Assembly: GCA_002928395.1 (NCBI GenBank)
Contig: PEQZ01000004.1
Coordinates: 1-48,586, forward strand
Origin: Hyphomicrobium sp.
GTDB lineage: Bacteria > Pseudomonadota > Alphaproteobacteria > Rhizobiales > Hyphomicrobiaceae
Length of the DNA stretch: 48,586 bases
Direction: 5' to 3'
Shown: one piece after another, positions 28,821 through 38,015 of the stretch
Position numbering within the stretch: position 1 is the first letter of the stretch
How the letters are laid out: every line of letters starts with the position of its first letter
Made by a program: the position numbers and the translations under genes
The notes under the pieces: generated by a model
Told to the model about the DNA's origin: nothing
Database searches by the model: none
Seen by the model: the letters and a program-made list of their open reading frames with translations, nothing else

Positions 28821-29972
28821 GTGGCGACGATTTCGGGGACGACGGGTAACGATCAACTGACGGGCACGACGCTCCAGGATCTGATCATGGGTGATCTTGG
28901 CGATGACGTCATCGCTGGCGACGGCGGCAATGACAGGATCTTTGGTGGCGCCGGCAATGATACGCTCCGCGGTGACGACGGCGACGACTTCATCAACGGC
29001 AATCTCGGCGACGACGTGATTGTTGGCGGCGCGGGTAACGACGTGCTGAAGGGCGAGGGCGGTCGCGACAGATTGGATGGCGGCCATGGCAACGATTCAC
29101 TGAGCGGCAGCACGGGCAACGATGTTCTTGTCGGTGGTGACGGCGACGACCTCCTCGACGGCGGCGCCGACAACGATACGATCTTCGGCGACAATGGCAT
29201 CGACCAGCTGCTGGGCGGTGGCGGTGACGACGTACTGTTCGGCGGCGACGGCGACGATGTGCTCAACGGCCAGAGCGGTGACGACCGGCTCTATGGAGAC
29301 ATTGGTAATGATAGGCTGACCGGGTCCTCGGGCGCGGACCGGACCGAAGACGGTGATGGCGACGATTTCGTGGATGGCGGCACCGGCAACGACACTGTGG
29401 TCGCCGGCGCAGGCGCCGATAACTTCGAGGGCGGAGCAGATTTCGACACGATCGACTTCTCGCTCCACTCCAATGCGATTTTCGTCGATCTCCATGGCGG
29501 TCTTGCCGACACGTTCCTCGCCGACGGCACCCAAGTTCAGGATGTCCTGAACGGCTTCGAGAGGGCGATCGGCACTGCCTTCGACGATACGCTAGCGGGC
29601 GACGGCAAGGCCAACACCCTCGAAGGCGGCGACGGCAACGATTACTTCCGCGGCCGAGGCGGCGAGGACACGTACAGGGGCGGAAGCGGCAACGACATTT
29701 ACGAGTTCCTGGTCAAGGATCTGCTGCTCGATGGCCAGCACCTCGGCGTCGACACGATTCTCGATTTCCACTCGTCGGACAGCATCGATCTCCATGACTT
29801 CGTCAAGACGAACCCCGGCGCCGCAAGCGATGTCATCAGGTTGACGGTCGGCGGGAACGATACGACCGTCGCGGTAAAATTCGGCGACACTTTCGTCGAT
29901 GTCGTGAAGCTTTCGGGCTTCCAGGCCACCGATGTCGACCTGCTGGCCGCAGACGGCATATTCCTCTACTGA
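28821..29972 (+). CDS. RTX protein 2 (almost entirely calcium-binding nonapeptide repeats)
   Basis: GGDGDDLLDGGADNDTIFGDNG-type repeats; C-terminal DTILDFHSSDSIDLHDF...FVDVVKLSGFQ. Confidence 0.9.
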   Translation: MATISGTTGNDQLTGTTLQDLIMGDLGDDVIAGDGGNDRIFGGAGNDTLRGDDGDDFINGNLGDDVIVGGAGNDVLKGEGGRDRLDGGHGNDSLSGSTGNDVLVGGDGDDLLDGGADNDTIFGDNGIDQLLGGGGDDVLFGGDGDDVLNGQSGDDRLYGDIGNDRLTGSSGADRTEDGDGDDFVDGGTGNDTVVAGAGADNFEGGADFDTIDFSLHSNAIFVDLHGGLADTFLADGTQVQDVLNGFERAIGTAFDDTLAGDGKANTLEGGDGNDYFRGRGGEDTYRGGSGNDIYEFLVKDLLLDGQHLGVDTILDFHSSDSIDLHDFVKTNPGAASDVIRLTVGGNDTTVAVKFGDTFVDVVKLSGFQATDVDLLAADGIFLY

Positions 29973-30028
29973 TACGAATGAAGCGTGTTACGGGAGTTTG
30001 TCACGAGGGCGCGGCGGAACTCTCGGAT

Positions 30029-30068
30029 TGGCGCGAACCAGGGAGCGGTTCGCGCCATTTTTTCTTTT
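30029..30068 (+). terminator. intrinsic terminator downstream of RTX2
   Basis: TGGCGCGAACC-AGGGAGC-GGTTCGCGCCA stem followed by TTTTTTCTTTT. Confidence 0.92.
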
Positions 30069-30207
30069 GTGACCAGATAAGTCCGCACGTACTTTCAAAT
30101 CGATTTAATTTTACTTGCTGCCTGACGCGGGATCTAAAGCTTTTGTCTCCAATATGTGATGATCCGGCAGGGTGGGCGGCCACGATGTGTCGCATTGGAG
30201 CAGAGAT

Positions 30208-31239
30208 ATGGCATTCACGACGATCAAGGGTACTGCGAATTCCGATACGATTGCCGGCTCCACACTCCAGGAACTGATCCAGGCTGGCGATGGCAACGAC
30301 ATCGTCACGGCTGGCGAAGGCGCCGATGACGTGCGCGGTGGCAACGGCGACGACCGCATCAACGGCAATGGTGGCAATGACCTGATCTACGGCAATGCCG
30401 GAAATGACCGGCTCTTTGGAGATGCCGGAAATGACAGCCTTTTTGGCGGGGCTGGCAACGATACCCTGATTGGCGATGCCGGCGACGATGTGATTTCCGG
30501 GGGCACCGGAAACGACGGCGTATTCGGCGGCGGCAACAACGATTCGATCTTCGGCAACGACGGCAACGACACCCTCTTCGGCGACGGCGGCAACGATACG
30601 ATTCGCGGCGGCAAGAACGACGACCGGATCTTCGGCGGCACCGGTGACGACCGTCTCTTCGGCGACAGCGGCAACGACTTTTTTGCGTCGGACTCGGGAA
30701 ACGACTTCATCAACGGCGGACAGGGCTTCGATACGCTCGACTATACGGCGGCCACATCGGCGTTGACCATCGACCTGTCCAAGCACGCGATCACTGGTGC
30801 GAGCACAGGCAACGACACCGTCTATGGGATCGAAAGCCTTGTGGGTTCGACATTTGCAGACACTGTCAAAGGCAGCAAGTTGGCCGAGGCGATTCTTGGT
30901 GGCGGCGGCAACGACGTGATCCGCAGCCTCGGCGGCGCGGATACCCTGACGGGCGGCGCGGGTGACGACACGTTCGTGTACTTCAAGAAAGACGTAGGCG
31001 GAGCGCTAGGCGTCGATCGCATCACCGATTTCGCGGCCGGGGACAAGCTCGATATCCGAGACTTCCTGAAGGGCAAGACGTGGGCGAGCATCGGCGACGT
31101 CGTGCAGGTAGCCGATGGCGCGGCCGGCTCGACGATCTCGGTCAGGACAACGGCAGGCTTCGTCGACGTGGTGACGCTTGATGGCGTTCACGGCCAGTCG
31201 GCCGGTGATTTGCTGGCAACCGGCTTGCTTCTGACCTGA
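30208..31239 (+). CDS. RTX protein 3
   Basis: GGAGNDTLIGDAGDDVISGGTGNDG-type repeats; C-terminal DRITDFAAGDKLDIRDFLKG...FVDVVTLDGVHG. Confidence 0.9.
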   Translation: MAFTTIKGTANSDTIAGSTLQELIQAGDGNDIVTAGEGADDVRGGNGDDRINGNGGNDLIYGNAGNDRLFGDAGNDSLFGGAGNDTLIGDAGDDVISGGTGNDGVFGGGNNDSIFGNDGNDTLFGDGGNDTIRGGKNDDRIFGGTGDDRLFGDSGNDFFASDSGNDFINGGQGFDTLDYTAATSALTIDLSKHAITGASTGNDTVYGIESLVGSTFADTVKGSKLAEAILGGGGNDVIRSLGGADTLTGGAGDDTFVYFKKDVGGALGVDRITDFAAGDKLDIRDFLKGKTWASIGDVVQVADGAAGSTISVRTTAGFVDVVTLDGVHGQSAGDLLATGLLLT

Positions 31240-31447
31240 TCGTTCAAAGACGACGGCCGGCCGAGTTCGGTACTCACGGTTAGGATATCCTTAAGACAGT
31301 TTGGTTAATACGGGAGGGTGTGGATCTGCGCCGCGCCCTGTTGCAGAAGGCTCGGCATGCACACCGGCGGCCTACGGACCGTCGCGAACGTTCTTGACCA
31401 CGGTGATCCCGATCGGGAGCCTGTGTGAACTAGAAGAGTGTGTGCGT

Positions 31448-32659
31448 ATGGTTGTCTACCTGAATTCAAAGCCGGTCTCCGGCCGCCGCATCGATGGCAC
31501 CTCGAGCCACGATCAGATCGTCGGCGATCCCAACAGAATCAATGTCATCTACGGAAACGCAGGCGACGACCGCATCATTGGCGGCAACCTGGCCGATGCC
31601 CTGATCGGCGACGCGGGGCGCGATACGATCCAAGGCGGCAACGGCAACGACAGCATCTGGGGCGGCGGCGACGCCGACCAGCTCGCCGGCGGCAACGGCG
31701 ATGACTTTCTCCGCGGCGACGGAGGCACCGACCAGTTGGACGGCGGCAACGGCAACGACCGGCTGTTCGGCGGCGAGGGCAATGACACCCTGAACGGCGG
31801 CCTCGGCAGCGACAGCCTCGACGGCGGAACCGGCGACGACCAGCTTTTCGGCGGCGCCGGTGCCGACGGTTTGCTCGGCGGCGATGGCAACGACACCCTT
31901 TTCGGCGAGGCGGGCGACGACCGTCTCGATGGCGGCCTCGGCAACGATACGCTGACCGGAGGCGCTGGTTCCGACATTCTCGTCGGCGGCGATGGCGACG
32001 ACCGCCTCGACGGATCGGTCGGGAACGACCGGCTCGATGGCGGCAGTGGCCGCGACTCTCTCATCGGTGGCACGGGCGACGACGTGCTCGAAGGCGGGGC
32101 TGGCAACGACGTGCTTGACGGCCAGACGGGCGTGGACGTGCTCGATGGCGGCGAAGGTGACGACCAGCTGAACGGCGGCCTTGGCAACGACGAGATCAGC
32201 GGCGGCAACGGCAGCGACGGCGTGTTCGGCGGCGGCGGAAACGACACCATCTCTGGTGGCGACGGCAATGACCGCATCTACGGCGACGGCGGCAACGACC
32301 TCATCATGGGCGGACGCGGCGACGACGTGTTGTCCGGCGGCCAGTTCCGCAACGGCTTTTCGGCCGGAAACGATACGTTCGCCTGGCTCCGATCGGACGT
32401 CCTCGCCGGCGACGGCACGCGAGCCGGATTCGACGTCATCACAGATTTCGGCGCTGGAGACCGGCTCGACTTCTCGCGGCTGCTCGCTGGTCTCGATCCA
32501 TCGGGCCTGGAGCAGAACGTTCGTGTCACGACGACTGCCGCGGGCACCATGGTTTCGGCTGACGTCGGCGCTGGATACTTCGTCGATGTCGTGCTTCTGC
32601 ACGGCGTTCAAGGTCTCGACCTCGATGACCTCGTCTCGTCGGGTTCGCTCATCGTTTAG
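31448..32659 (+). CDS. RTX protein 4
   Basis: Long run of GGxGNDxLxGG repeats; C-terminal [21 protein letters not shown]...[13 protein letters not shown]; start chosen at MVVYLNSK. Confidence 0.88.
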   Translation: MVVYLNSKPVSGRRIDGTSSHDQIVGDPNRINVIYGNAGDDRIIGGNLADALIGDAGRDTIQGGNGNDSIWGGGDADQLAGGNGDDFLRGDGGTDQLDGGNGNDRLFGGEGNDTLNGGLGSDSLDGGTGDDQLFGGAGADGLLGGDGNDTLFGEAGDDRLDGGLGNDTLTGGAGSDILVGGDGDDRLDGSVGNDRLDGGSGRDSLIGGTGDDVLEGGAGNDVLDGQTGVDVLDGGEGDDQLNGGLGNDEISGGNGSDGVFGGGGNDTISGGDGNDRIYGDGGNDLIMGGRGDDVLSGGQFRNGFSAGNDTFAWLRSDVLAGDGTRAGFDVITDFGAGDRLDFSRLLAGLDPSGLEQNVRVTTTAAGTMVSADVGAGYFVDVVLLHGVQGLDLDDLVSSGSLIV

Positions 32660-32744
32660 AACTTCACGCTAACATCTGTCGAACTCGTGAGAAGTGGCCA
32701 ATTGGGTTCCTTGGTTTGAGCCTGATCGGCGGGGGTTTTATTCC

Positions 32745-34445
32745 ATGCGTACCTCAAGGCGAATGCTGAAGCAGGTGCGGCGGGCATTGCTCGTGGCATT
32801 CTTGTTCAGCGGCTGCATCAACGTGTTGATGCTGGCGACGCCCCTCTACACGTTGCAGGTTTTCGAGACCGTGGTGCCGCTCGGAAGCATCGAGACGCTC
32901 GTCATCCTTACGATCATCACGGCGGCTGCAATCATCGCGCTGGCGCTGATCGAGATGGCGCGCGACACGATCCTGCTGCGCGCCGGGTTGTGGCTCGACC
33001 ATGAGCTTGGCCAGCATATCATCGAGAACGGCTTGAAGCTCAGCACGCCAGGCACCGAACTCAAGTCCGACGCGCGTGCGCTCGAACAGGTCAAGCAGTT
33101 CTTGACCGGTGGTGTCGTCACGGTGTTGTTCGATGCGCCTTGGGTGCCGTTGTTCCTGGTCGCGCTGGCCCTTCTCAATCCTCTCGTCGGCTTGGTGGCT
33201 GCCATCTCAGCCATGCTGCTCATTTTGGCCACCATGCTCCACGCCATGGTCACCGGTCGACTGGTGGCCGAGAGCAGCAAGGCCCATGAGCGGTCCGAGC
33301 AGTGGCTTACGACGGTGTCGGGAGACAGCCAGCTGTCAGGCGCCCTGGGCCTGACGCGCGGCGCCGCACGGCAATGGGAAACGTTCAATCGCGCGCACAT
33401 CGTCAGTGCGTACTCGCTGGGCAAGCGTACGAGCTTGATCAAAGCGTTCGCGCGCACCGTCCGCATCGGATCGCAGATCGCTCTTTATGGAATCGGCGCA
33501 TGGCTCGTGGTGCGTGGCGAGATGACGCCGGGCGCGCTCGTGGCATCCGCAATTCTGCTTGCCCGGGCACTGGCGCCCCTCGAACAGCTCGTCAGCGCCA
33601 TCAGGGCTGCCCGCAGCGCTCAAGTCGCCTATCGCCGTCTGCGTGCGCTGCCGGCCGATGCTTCAGTGCCGAAAGTGGGCGCCGGAAGCGAAGCGCCCGC
33701 TGGCCGGATCACGCTCTCCGACGTCACGTTCTACCACGAAGGCCGAAAGCAACCGGCGCTGCGCTCGGTCAGCTTGTCGATCGCGCCCGGCGAATGCGTG
33801 GGCATCGTCGGTCCCAACGGCTCCGGCAAGTCGGCTCTGGCGGCAATCCTGGCAGGTGCGCACGTGCCCACGATGGGCAATGCCGATCTCGATGGCATCC
33901 CGATTTCCAAATGGCAGCGCGGCGAGGGCGAGCCACCCGTCGGCTATCTGACCGACGAACCTTGCCTGATCGAAGGGACCGTCCACCAGAACATCGCCCG
34001 CTTCGGCGAGGCCAGCCTGCTCGCAGTCGCAAAGGCCGCGACGCGAGCCGGCGTGCACGAAACCTTGAGCGGGCTGGCTTCGGGCTACGACACCGAGGTC
34101 GGTGTCGACGGAAGCGGCCTTTCGCTGCGGGAGCGGCGCGCAGTGGCCTTCGCGCGAGCCGTCCACGGAAGCCCGCGCTTGATCGTACTCGATGAGCCGG
34201 AACTTGGGCTCGACGGCGGTAGTCTGCGCCGCCTCATGACCACGCTCGATGAACTGAAACGAGAGCGCATCGCCCTCGTCATCGCCACGCAAGACCCGCG
34301 CCTCTTGGCGCTGACCGACAAGATGGTCGTATTGGCAGATGGCGCAGTGGAAGCCTCTGGTACACCGCGCGAACTCGCCCGGCGCTTCGAAAGCCACCCC
34401 GCCCGTTCCATGCCCGGCCAGCGCGCCGCGGCCGAGATGCATTGA
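32745..34445 (+). CDS. type I secretion ABC transporter/permease (PrtD-like) with non-canonical NBD motifs
   Basis: TM domain LLVAFLFSGCINVLMLATPLYTLQVFETVVPLGSIETL typical of PrtD/HlyB-type exporters; Walker A GPNGSGKSAL, Walker B LIVLDEPELGLD; alternative GTG start at 32694. Confidence 0.85.
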   Translation: MRTSRRMLKQVRRALLVAFLFSGCINVLMLATPLYTLQVFETVVPLGSIETLVILTIITAAAIIALALIEMARDTILLRAGLWLDHELGQHIIENGLKLSTPGTELKSDARALEQVKQFLTGGVVTVLFDAPWVPLFLVALALLNPLVGLVAAISAMLLILATMLHAMVTGRLVAESSKAHERSEQWLTTVSGDSQLSGALGLTRGAARQWETFNRAHIVSAYSLGKRTSLIKAFARTVRIGSQIALYGIGAWLVVRGEMTPGALVASAILLARALAPLEQLVSAIRAARSAQVAYRRLRALPADASVPKVGAGSEAPAGRITLSDVTFYHEGRKQPALRSVSLSIAPGECVGIVGPNGSGKSALAAILAGAHVPTMGNADLDGIPISKWQRGEGEPPVGYLTDEPCLIEGTVHQNIARFGEASLLAVAKAATRAGVHETLSGLASGYDTEVGVDGSGLSLRERRAVAFARAVHGSPRLIVLDEPELGLDGGSLRRLMTTLDELKRERIALVIATQDPRLLALTDKMVVLADGAVEASGTPRELARRFESHPARSMPGQRAAAEMH

Positions 34446-34450
34446 AAGCG

Positions 34451-35431
34451 ATGGCCATGGCATTCGATCGCGACCAACGAACTACCGGCCTCGTCGAACC
34501 GCGCAGACATCCGAAACTCGACGTGCGCTCGCCAATTGTGTGCGGGCTCGTCGTGGTCACGGCATTCTTCGGCCTCGGTCTTGGCGCAGCCGCGTATGCG
34601 CCCATTGACAAGGGCGTCGGCCTGCAGGGAACGATCATCGTCGAGAGCAAGGTAAAACCGGTACAGCACCAGCGCGGCGGTCAGGTGTCGAAGATCCACG
34701 TCACCGAGGGACAGGTGGTCAAGGCCGGTGATATTCTTGTTACACTCGACACCAGGGCGCTGGACGAGCAGATCAGTGCCATGCGCACGCAAGCGGAGCT
34801 CGCCAAGAGGCAGCTTGCCCTGGCCCGGGACGAAGCCGCGACCATGACCGATCTGATGGAGCGCAAGCTGGCCGCCCGCTCACGGATCTTGGCGCTAGAG
34901 CGGCAGGTCGCCGAACTCGAGAAGGAAGCCGCGGGTCTGGTGGCACGGATCGCGGTCGCAGCACAAGAACTCGAACGTGCAGAGATGAGAGCGCCGGTCG
35001 ACGGCCGTGTTCTCAAGCTGAAGGTCGCCAGCGAAGGTGCTGTCGTGGCGCCCGGCGGTACCGTGCTCGACATCGTTCCGGTGGCCGACCGGCTGGTCGT
35101 CGAGGGCCGTCTGCAGCCCAATCAGATCGAGAACGTCAAACCCGGCATGCCCGCCAAGGTCTGGCTCACAGCGTTGAGCTGGCGCGAGCAGAGGCCGCTG
35201 CCCGCCAAGCTCGCCTGGGTGTCCGCCGACAGTATCGAGGACGCGAGGTCTGGCGGTGCGTTCTTCATCGCACGCGTCGAACTCGACGAGACGCCAGCCG
35301 AGCTGTCTCAGCGGCTGTCGCTGCATCCAGGAATGCGCGCCGAAATGATCCTTTTGACCGGGGAGCGCACGCTTCTCGACCAACTCATGGATCCCCTCAT
35401 GCGCAACATCAACCGGGCCTTTCGAGGATAA
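34451..35431 (+). CDS. type I secretion periplasmic adaptor, HlyD family
   Basis: VRSPIVCGLVVVTAFFGLGLGAAAYAPIDKGVGLQGTIIVESKVKPVQHQRGGQVSKIHVTEGQVVKAGDILVTLD; overlaps/abuts ABC gene. Confidence 0.9.
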   Translation: MAMAFDRDQRTTGLVEPRRHPKLDVRSPIVCGLVVVTAFFGLGLGAAAYAPIDKGVGLQGTIIVESKVKPVQHQRGGQVSKIHVTEGQVVKAGDILVTLDTRALDEQISAMRTQAELAKRQLALARDEAATMTDLMERKLAARSRILALERQVAELEKEAAGLVARIAVAAQELERAEMRAPVDGRVLKLKVASEGAVVAPGGTVLDIVPVADRLVVEGRLQPNQIENVKPGMPAKVWLTALSWREQRPLPAKLAWVSADSIEDARSGGAFFIARVELDETPAELSQRLSLHPGMRAEMILLTGERTLLDQLMDPLMRNINRAFRG

Positions 35432-35449
35432 TTTTCAAGGACAATTTAC

Positions 35450-36337
35450 ATGAAGATCGACACAAACAAGCTCTTGTTCAACGCTGCTGGCATCCTGATC
35501 GGACTGTTCGCGGTTGGCTACGCGATCAGCGATCAATTCACCACGCAGAAGACGTCGGCGTGTGCAGCGCGCTATAGCGTTTCGTCGTTGCAACCGATCG
35601 CCAATGCCAGCGGCGATCTGTTGACACCGATCGAACTGCAGGCGATGTCCGGCGCGCGCGAATACGGAATGCTCGAACATGCCAAGATCATCCCGGTCAA
35701 GGGTGCACCCTCACCGGCTGTCTTGGAGGTTACAGTGCCAAAAGGCGACGGCAAGCCCGAGCGTGGTACAGCCGTGCCGCGGTCCGGAATTGGCATGCAA
35801 TGGACGCCGTTCGATGCTGTTGGCGCCCAGTCGACGTGCCTATCCTATAGCATATACTTGCCTTCGGATTTCGACTTTGGCGACGGCGGCATGCTACCGG
35901 GCCTGTTCGGCGGCAGCCGTTTCGACGGCTTCGAAAAAGGTGAGAGCAAGCCTGGTTTTGCGGCGCGCGTGACGTGGCGCGAAAAGGGTGTCGGCGATGT
36001 CAGCGTCCAGATTCCGAAGCTCGGCGACAGGATCAGCTCCATTGGCCGAGACAAGTTCCAGCTCGCACGCGGACGCTGGATCTCCATCGAGCAGGAGTTG
36101 CAGCTCAACACGCCGAAGAAGCCTGACGGCAAGCTCAGGCTGTGGATCAATGGCGAATTGCGCTTCGAGCACGACAAGTTGCAGTGGCGCGACGAGGCAT
36201 CGACCAGCGTCGAGGGCGTCGTGGGCAACGTCGGTTTCGGAACGGTGGAACGACCTGGCCAGGCGCCGCGCGAGTCCAAAATCCTGTTATCACCCTTTGA
36301 GTTGCGTTGGCAGCAACAAGTGAGCGCCAAGAAGTGA
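35450..36337 (+). CDS. membrane-anchored/secreted polysaccharide lyase family 14-like protein
   Basis: N-terminal hydrophobic segment; CLSYSIYLPSDFDFGDGGMLPGLFGGSRFDG resembles the conserved PL14 alginate/glucuronan lyase region. Confidence 0.65.
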   Translation: MKIDTNKLLFNAAGILIGLFAVGYAISDQFTTQKTSACAARYSVSSLQPIANASGDLLTPIELQAMSGAREYGMLEHAKIIPVKGAPSPAVLEVTVPKGDGKPERGTAVPRSGIGMQWTPFDAVGAQSTCLSYSIYLPSDFDFGDGGMLPGLFGGSRFDGFEKGESKPGFAARVTWREKGVGDVSVQIPKLGDRISSIGRDKFQLARGRWISIEQELQLNTPKKPDGKLRLWINGELRFEHDKLQWRDEASTSVEGVVGNVGFGTVERPGQAPRESKILLSPFELRWQQQVSAKK

Positions 36338-36538
36338 TCTCCGTGCGAACGAGGGCGCATGGCGCGCGCGGACGGTCGCCGCGACGTCGATCGGGGTGAA
36401 TAAATTTCGACGCTGAATATACAATTTTTGGAAAGTAATTTTATTCCCGAGGCTTGCCAATCGCCGGAGCAGCGACGTACTTTGAAGCATCGTGCTGTGG
36501 CACCGGCCTTATGACCCCCATTAGGAGCCACGCGATCG

Positions 36539-36564
36539 GCCCGCGGTCCCCCCCGACCGCGGGC
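36539..36564. terminator. hairpin between convergent genes, possible bidirectional terminator
   Basis: GCCCGCGGTC-CCCCCC-GACCGCGGGC; lacks a good T tract. Confidence 0.45.
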
Positions 36565-36653
36565 TTGTTCCCCGTCGAAGGCAGCGACTGCACGTCAACG
36601 AAACTCATTTTGTACGGCAGCTTGCCGCCAAGTGGGCCCGAAGGCGCAACCAC

Positions 36654-38015
36654 TCACGATTGTTCGATCGGCTTCCAGCCTGCGGCCTGAGCTTCGGCTT
36701 CGCTGCAGAACCAGCGCTCTCCCTTTGTGGCCCTGATCTTGATGCGATCGTATTGCGGCGCCCATGGCAGCACATAAACGCGACCGTCAGCACTCAGTTG
36801 CCCTTTGATCGGGCAGCCTTCCGGCGCGGCCCTTCGCGCCTCCTCCCACCGCTTGGCACGGTAGTCCGACGGACGATCCGCTTCACCGCGCCACAGACCA
36901 GCCTTCGCCGCCCGCGCCTCGGTCTCGAGCGCGGCATAGCGGCCGAACCAGCCGGGCTCCGCGAAAACATGGCCAGACTTGACCAGATCGGCGGCCAGAT
37001 CGCTACCGTCGATGCGGCATACCCCGCGCGCGGTGCCAGCCGGTTTGGGCTCAGAAATGTCGCAGCGAACGGTCTTTGACTTGATGCGCGCAGCCATGGC
37101 TTGAGCCGCGGCGGTACCGCAGTCCCAGCGTTTTGTTCCGGCAAGAGCGCATTTCTGGTTTCGTTCCGGAGCCTCGATACCCGCCAGCCGGATGAACTTT
37201 CCAGCGATTCGCAATGTATCGCCCGCAACGGCGACCGCACGTCCTGAGACCGTCTCGGCCGGTGCCGACGACAGCGGGACGAGTCCGGCAAAATGGGTCC
37301 TGCCGCCATATCCGGCCCACAGGCCGGCCCCGATTGCCAGCCCAAGGGCCAAGGCGCCAGCGCCCAAGACCCGTGGTCCGACGTTGCGGACGCCATGCGG
37401 TATCGGAATGCTGCGGATCAACCGACCGACGTGGTCTTGGACCTCATTTAGAACGGCAAGCGCGCCAGCCGCTTGGGGCAATGCCAATCCGTGTGCCAAA
37501 CCGGCCGCGACCAGGGCGGCGACGGCGATCGCGGCTGCGAACTTGACTTCGCTATCGAGCCCGAGGCTCGCGGCGCGGGCCGCTGCCCAAAAACCCGCAA
37601 TCCCGGCCACAGCGAGCAAGATCTGCCGGATACGGGGGCGGCCACCGGCAACTAACCCTGCGCCGTCGCCTTTCAGTTTCGAAATTGGCCCCCACACGCT
37701 ACCCAGCGCGTGCCGCATTGATGCCAGCACTGCGGATATGGTTCCGGTCGCCTTGTTCCAGTTCCAAAACGACAATGACGCCTTTTGTGCCGAGCGGGCG
37801 GCACTGTCGAGCCCCGCTTTGGCTGCTTGTCCGACCTTTTCCGCCCCTGCTACGCCCGCGCGCGCTCCCTTCTCGCCAGCTTCCTTGACCTTGTTGATGG
37901 CCGCTTCCCGTACCTCGTCAATCTTCTGTCGCCGTTTCTCGCGACGGACCAGAATGGTGGTCCGGACGTACTGACGCCACTCGAAACCGTCGTTTCGTTT
38001 CCGCCACCCGAACAT
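36654..38015 (-). CDS. thermonuclease (SNase-like) domain protein with helical/membrane N-terminal half
   Basis: GRAVAVAGDTLRIAGKFIRLAGIEAPERNQKC...DLVKSGHVFAEPGWFGRYAALETEARAAKAGLWRG; hydrophobic segments and coiled N-terminus. Confidence 0.82.
   Translation of the reverse strand: MFGWRKRNDGFEWRQYVRTTILVRREKRRQKIDEVREAAINKVKEAGEKGARAGVAGAEKVGQAAKAGLDSAARSAQKASLSFWNWNKATGTISAVLASMRHALGSVWGPISKLKGDGAGLVAGGRPRIRQILLAVAGIAGFWAAARAASLGLDSEVKFAAAIAVAALVAAGLAHGLALPQAAGALAVLNEVQDHVGRLIRSIPIPHGVRNVGPRVLGAGALALGLAIGAGLWAGYGGRTHFAGLVPLSSAPAETVSGRAVAVAGDTLRIAGKFIRLAGIEAPERNQKCALAGTKRWDCGTAAAQAMAARIKSKTVRCDISEPKPAGTARGVCRIDGSDLAADLVKSGHVFAEPGWFGRYAALETEARAAKAGLWRGEADRPSDYRAKRWEEARRAAPEGCPIKGQLSADGRVYVLPWAPQYDRIKIRATKGERWFCSEAEAQAAGWKPIEQS

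Noticed and set aside
28853-32611. Long antisense ORFs across RTX2-4 (e.g. 31466..32611 -)
   Set aside because: Codon bias for GGC/GAC/AAC repeats removes stops on the opposite strand; the products are low-complexity and match no recognisable family.
25853-32659. RTX proteins as AlgE-type mannuronan C5-epimerases
   Set aside because: No epimerase A-module (parallel beta-helix catalytic domain, YGFDPH-type motif) was seen in any of the four.
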